From Hyphomicrobiales bacterium (GTDB lineage: Bacteria; Pseudomonadota; Alphaproteobacteria; Rhizobiales; Beijerinckiaceae): a stretch of 8,335 nucleotides of DNA. Position numbers and translations under genes: made by a program. The notes beneath the pieces were generated by a model that did no database searches, was not told the origin of the DNA, and saw only the letters and a list, made by a program, of their open reading frames with translations. Location of the stretch: positions 1 through 8,335 of the forward strand of contig JAQGJO010000484.1 of the NCBI GenBank assembly GCA_028290595.1, read 5' to 3'. Positions 5,888 to 8,335 of this stretch are shown in pieces; the first letter of the stretch is position 1; every line of letters begins with the position of its first letter.

Positions 5888-7018
5888 TCACGCCGGGCTG
5901 AGTTCGATCGCCAGCGGGTCGCGCAGCGGCGGAATGTCCCTGAAGCGCGGCATGACTTCCTTGGCGAACAGCTTGATCGAGTTTTCGCAGATGTGACGCG
6001 TCTCGCCCGCCCATTCGCCGACGAAGCGCAGCATGAGGTGGTTGATGCCGACATCTGCGATCTTCTGGAGCTGCGCGGCGATGGTGTCGGGACTGCCGGC
6101 GATGATGCCTTTCAGGTCGCCGCCCTGGGCATATTCCGGCGACGTCGCCTCCCCCGGCTTGGCCTTCATCACCGGACCGTCCAGCCTTCCGTGCTTGGCG
6201 GCATAGGCGCGGCGGATCGCCATCGTTTCGTCCTGCGCCAACTGTGCGTTCTCCCTCGCCTTCTCGTCGGTGTCGGCGACGACGACGGCAAGCCAGTCGG
6301 CGGTGCACCAGCGCAGGCATTCCTCGACGACGCTCTGGGGATGATTGGCCGCGGCAAGCGCGCGGCGATAGTCGCTCGCCTGTTTCTTCATGTCGGTGCC
6401 GAAGATGCCGAGGAACGCCGGCCAGCCGTTCTTGGCGGCCTTGAGGAGCGATGCCTCGCGCGTCGCCGTACGGATGATTTTGGGATGGCGGTTGGTGTAG
6501 GACGACGGCATCACGCGCCGCTTGATGTGCCCCCGGTTGCCGCCGACTTCGAAATCGAACGGCTGATCGCCGTTGCGGAACTTCCACAGCTTCTGCATGA
6601 CGTCGAGCGTGTCTTCGGCGGCGCGGCCCGACGAATGATATTCGGCATCGATGCCCAAGGCTTCCGCCTCGGTGCCGGACCAGCCGCTGCCGAGGCCGAA
6701 CAGAGCCCGGCCTTCGGTCATGTGATCGAGCAGGTTCATGCTCTCGACCAGGCGGACCGGATGATAGAACGGCGCGGAGAGCACGCCGAAGCCGACGTAA
6801 CAGTCGCGCGGGATTTGCGGTACGATGTAGGCTGCGTATTGCAGCGGATTGCTGTGCCAGGGGCCGCGGAAATGGTGATCGGTGAACCAGGGGTAGAATC
6901 CCTGTTCGGCGATCCAGACGGACTGCTCGGTGCAGAGGGAAATGATGTGGTGGTCATCTTCCGGCGAGTCATTGCTCGGGAAGAACATATTCAGCGTCAT
7001 CGCAGAGAATTCCATCAT
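5888..7018 (-). CDS. Luciferase-like (LLM class) flavin-dependent monooxygenase
   Basis: This 376-residue TIM-barrel enzyme is of the bacterial luciferase superfamily and uses FMNH2 or F420-type flavin with O2. It belongs to a different subfamily from the monooxygenase at the left edge. The fold is seen in MTLNMFFPSN (7-16), ISLCTEQSVWIAEQGFYPWF (26-45), TDHHF (46-50), YVGFGVLSAPFYHPVRLVES (74-93), NLLDHMTEGRALFGLGSGW (95-113), PKIIRTATREASLLKAAKNG (179-198) and, near the end, AGSPDTIAAQLQKIADVGIN (307-326), the usual C-terminal substrate and flavin-loop block. Two ATGs lie side by side (7018 and 7015). GGAG at 7025-7022 is three bases from the first and six from the second, so the second may be the true start. 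A methionine at residue 7 is also possible. It stands alone, divergent from the extensin-like gene. The substrate is unknown. Confidence 0.9.
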   Translation of the reverse strand: MMEFSAMTLNMFFPSNDSPEDDHHIISLCTEQSVWIAEQGFYPWFTDHHFRGPWHSNPLQYAAYIVPQIPRDCYVGFGVLSAPFYHPVRLVESMNLLDHMTEGRALFGLGSGWSGTEAEALGIDAEYHSSGRAAEDTLDVMQKLWKFRNGDQPFDFEVGGNRGHIKRRVMPSSYTNRHPKIIRTATREASLLKAAKNGWPAFLGIFGTDMKKQASDYRRALAAANHPQSVVEECLRWCTADWLAVVVADTDEKARENAQLAQDETMAIRRAYAAKHGRLDGPVMKAKPGEATSPEYAQGGDLKGIIAGSPDTIAAQLQKIADVGINHLMLRFVGEWAGETRHICENSIKLFAKEVMPRFRDIPPLRDPLAIELSPA

Positions 7019-7134
7019 TCACTCCAGACTGTAACAGACCGCTTTGCCATTCGATCCCTCCGATCATCGTCCCCTGGCAGGCATGCAAGGCTTCGCCCGC
7101 CTGGACCGCACTTTACAGCATAGTTGTCCGGAAA

Positions 7135-7173
7135 CCTGAGAGATAATTCTTCCGTAATTGCCAGCATCTCAGG
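7135..7173. repeat. Inverted repeat in the divergent intergenic region
   Basis: CCTGAGA (7135-7141) and TCTCAGG (7167-7173) are perfect 7-bp arms around an AT-rich 25-bp spacer. The repeat lies midway in the 288-bp gap between the divergent monooxygenase and extensin-like genes, where a shared regulator could bind. No convincing promoter hexamers were found in this gap. Confidence 0.3.
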
Positions 7174-7235
7174 CGGGTATTGCGAATGCTTTGGGCAGAT
7201 CTTTTTGGGCTTTGGCGACACTATCCCGGCGCGCA

Positions 7236-7259
7236 CTGCAGGTTGGGATTGGCCTGCAG
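7236..7259. repeat. Hairpin-forming inverted repeat upstream of the extensin-like gene
   Basis: CTGCAGG (7236-7242) pairs with CCTGCAG (7253-7259) around a ten-base loop. It ends 47 bp before the first possible start codon of the downstream gene. It could be an operator or a leader hairpin; nothing shows which. Confidence 0.3.
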
Positions 7260-7306
7260 GAGCGGGTGCAAGATAACTGAGACCGCGCGCACCCTCCCCT
7301 GCGATA

Positions 7307-7999
7307 ATGGACATTATGCGCAAGTTTTTTAGAGCATCGGCCGCGATTCTGCTCTTCGCCACTGCCGTTGCGATCGTCATGCGGCTGCCGCCCCAGAACG
7401 TCCCCTGGGGCGTTGCCGATCTGAATGCTGATGTCGGGCTCTTCACCAGCCTGAAGCTGGCGCGGCTGCGCAGCGACGCGCCCGCCTGCCGGGCGGCGTT
7501 GCGCCTGGCGCAGGTGCAGTTCAGGGCCCTGCCCGACAACGTTTCAAACCCGGAGTGTGCGCAGGAGAACATGCTTGTTGTGGAGCGAAGCTCGTATGCC
7601 TATGCGCCCGGCGTGCGGACCAATTGCGGGCTGGCCGCGGCCTTGTCCGTGTGGGAACGCAAGGTCATCCAGCCGGCGGCGCGGAAGTTCCTGGCTTCGG
7701 ATGCGGAGAGCATCAGGCACCTTGGCGTTTATGCTTGCCGCGCCGTGCGCGGGTCGGTTTCGCGCCAGAGCCAGCATGCCAACGCCGCCGCGATCGACAT
7801 TCAAGCCTTCAGGCTGCGCGACGGCCGCACGATCGACGTGCAGGGAAATTGGGGCAAGGACACCGCCGCGGGGAATTTCCTGCGCGCCGTGCATGACGGC
7901 GCGTGCGGGGTGTTTCGCACCGTTCTGGGCCCCGATTACAATGCGGCCCACGCCAATCATTTTCATCTCGACATCGGGCCGTACAGCATCTGCCGATGA
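7307..7999 (+). CDS. Extensin-like family protein, probable M15-type cell-wall hydrolase
   Basis: This 230-residue protein has the extensin-like C-terminal domain found widely in alphaproteobacteria, related in fold to M15 D-Ala-D-Ala carboxypeptidases. The key motifs are SQHANAAAIDIQAFRL (155-170), giving metal ligands H157 and D164, and HANHFHLDIG (215-224), giving H218/H220. Between them lies GNFLRAVHDGACGVFRTVLG (189-208). The N-terminus has one hydrophobic helix (about 11-25) after MRKFFR, without a clear AxA cleavage site, so it is probably an inner-membrane anchor with the domain in the periplasm. Six cysteines (61, 84, 107, 144, 200, 229) fit disulfide bonding there. Two ATGs are possible (7307 and 7316) and neither has a good ribosome site; GATAAT at 7303-7308 resembles a -10 hexamer and might even overlap the first start. 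Trimming of peptidoglycan is inferred from the fold; the exact bond cut is unknown. It converges on the RidA gene with a 15-bp gap. Confidence 0.88.
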   Translation: MDIMRKFFRASAAILLFATAVAIVMRLPPQNVPWGVADLNADVGLFTSLKLARLRSDAPACRAALRLAQVQFRALPDNVSNPECAQENMLVVERSSYAYAPGVRTNCGLAAALSVWERKVIQPAARKFLASDAESIRHLGVYACRAVRGSVSRQSQHANAAAIDIQAFRLRDGRTIDVQGNWGKDTAAGNFLRAVHDGACGVFRTVLGPDYNAAHANHFHLDIGPYSICR

Positions 8000-8014
8000 G
8001 AGGCCAAAGCCGCC

Positions 8015-8335
8015 CTACGCTTTGATTGAGATGATCCCTTCGATCTCAACCGCCATATTGTTCGGCAGGGACGCGACGCCGATGGCCGAGCGCGCGTGCC
8101 GGCCGCTGTCGCCGAAAATATCGGCAAAGAGGTCCGACATGCCGTTGGCCACTTTCGGATGATCCTTGAAATCCGCAGGAGCGTTGACCAGGCAGAGCAT
8201 TTTGAGGACCGTGTCGACACGGTCGAGCGAGCCAAGGGCCTGGCGCATTATGGCTAGGAGATTGAGGCCGGCGAGCCGCGCCGCGTGCATGCCGTCTTCG
8301 AGCGAAAGATCGGCGCCGACCTTGCCGATGACGAG
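8015..8335 (-). CDS. RidA (YjgF/YER057c/UK114) family protein (5' partial)
   Basis: The visible 106 residues are the C-terminal two-thirds of a RidA-family protein of usually 125-155 residues. Archetypal RidA enzymes hydrolyse reactive enamine and imine intermediates from PLP enzymes, working as trimers in the cytoplasm. The frame stays open to the window edge, with GKVGADLSLEDGMHAARL preceding the first internal methionine, so the start lies beyond 8335. Family features are ALGSLDRVDTVLKMLCLVNA (about 33-52 of the visible part), ADIFGDSGRHARSAIGVASL (71-90) and VEIEGIISI near the end. The arginine in HARSAIGV matches the catalytic substrate-carboxylate arginine of RidA (R105 in E. coli numbering), and the glutamate in VEIE matches the conserved acidic residue. 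The LSLEDGMHAARL version is typical of the larger RidA subgroup in proteobacteria, whose activity is less well defined. The neighbouring genes give no pathway hint. Confidence 0.9.
   Translation of the reverse strand, partial: LVIGKVGADLSLEDGMHAARLAGLNLLAIMRQALGSLDRVDTVLKMLCLVNAPADFKDHPKVANGMSDLFADIFGDSGRHARSAIGVASLPNNMAVEIEGIISIKA

Noticed and set aside
5993..7123. Long open frame (376 codons) on the + strand opposite the second flavin monooxygenase
   Set aside because: It is the antisense of a clear LLM-family gene; the product is Arg/Gly/Ala-rich without recognisable motifs, as expected for antisense frames in high-GC DNA.
7015..7572. Open frame of 185 codons on the - strand upstream of the second monooxygenase
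   Set aside because: It overlaps the 5' third of the extensin-like gene, has no recognisable domain and its composition is that of an antisense frame.
1..8335. Mobile elements, CRISPR arrays, toxin-antitoxin pairs, retron or defence systems
   Set aside because: No spaced repeats, transposase, integrase, reverse transcriptase or nuclease motifs were seen in any supported frame; the genes are metabolic or envelope-related.

Overview
The window looks like chromosomal DNA from a GC-rich alphaproteobacterium of the order Hyphomicrobiales (Rhizobiales; Bradyrhizobium, Bosea, Rhodopseudomonas or Methylobacterium-like). This is inferred from the codon bias, from an Omp31-type small beta-barrel protein with the characteristic TWTGFYIG motif, and from the mix of soil-type oxidoreductases. 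I see no tRNA, rRNA, CRISPR array, transposase, phage gene or attachment site.

Left part (1-3285, + strand): three genes in a row that read as an organosulfur or organonitrogen utilisation module. They are an FMN-dependent monooxygenase of the nitrilotriacetate/DszA/SnaA family (5' end cut by the window), a Tat-exported ABC solute-binding protein of the NMT1/SsuA/TauA type, and a TauD/TfdA-family Fe(II)/2-oxoglutarate dioxygenase. The solute-binding protein would capture a small ligand in the periplasm, and the two oxygenases could release sulfite or otherwise cleave it oxidatively in the cytoplasm. The permease and ATPase are not in the window. In the dioxygenase the iron, 2-oxoglutarate and acid-group-binding residues are kept, but the other taurine-contacting positions appear changed, so the substrate is probably not taurine.

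Middle part (3332-5827): a convergent gene for a secreted six-cysteine protein of unknown function, then, divergently, a strongly expressed outer-membrane beta-barrel gene that ends in a textbook intrinsic terminator. Next comes a 160-residue orphan protein with a MerR-like N-terminal segment. Its upstream region carries an FNR/FixK-type box spaced correctly from a -10-like hexamer, which suggests control by oxygen or redox state. A perfect 13-bp stem-loop separates this gene from the next, convergent one.

Right part (5888-8335): a second flavin-dependent monooxygenase from a different luciferase-like subfamily (- strand); a divergent extensin-like protein, probably membrane-anchored, with an M15-type metal site; and the C-terminal two-thirds of a RidA-family protein (- strand, cut by the window end).

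Most of the window is ordinary accessory metabolism. The items most worth a second look are the FNR/FixK-like promoter of the orphan gene, the altered substrate pocket of the TauD-like enzyme within its three-gene module, and the cluster of palindromes inside the signal-peptide codons of the cysteine-rich secreted protein.
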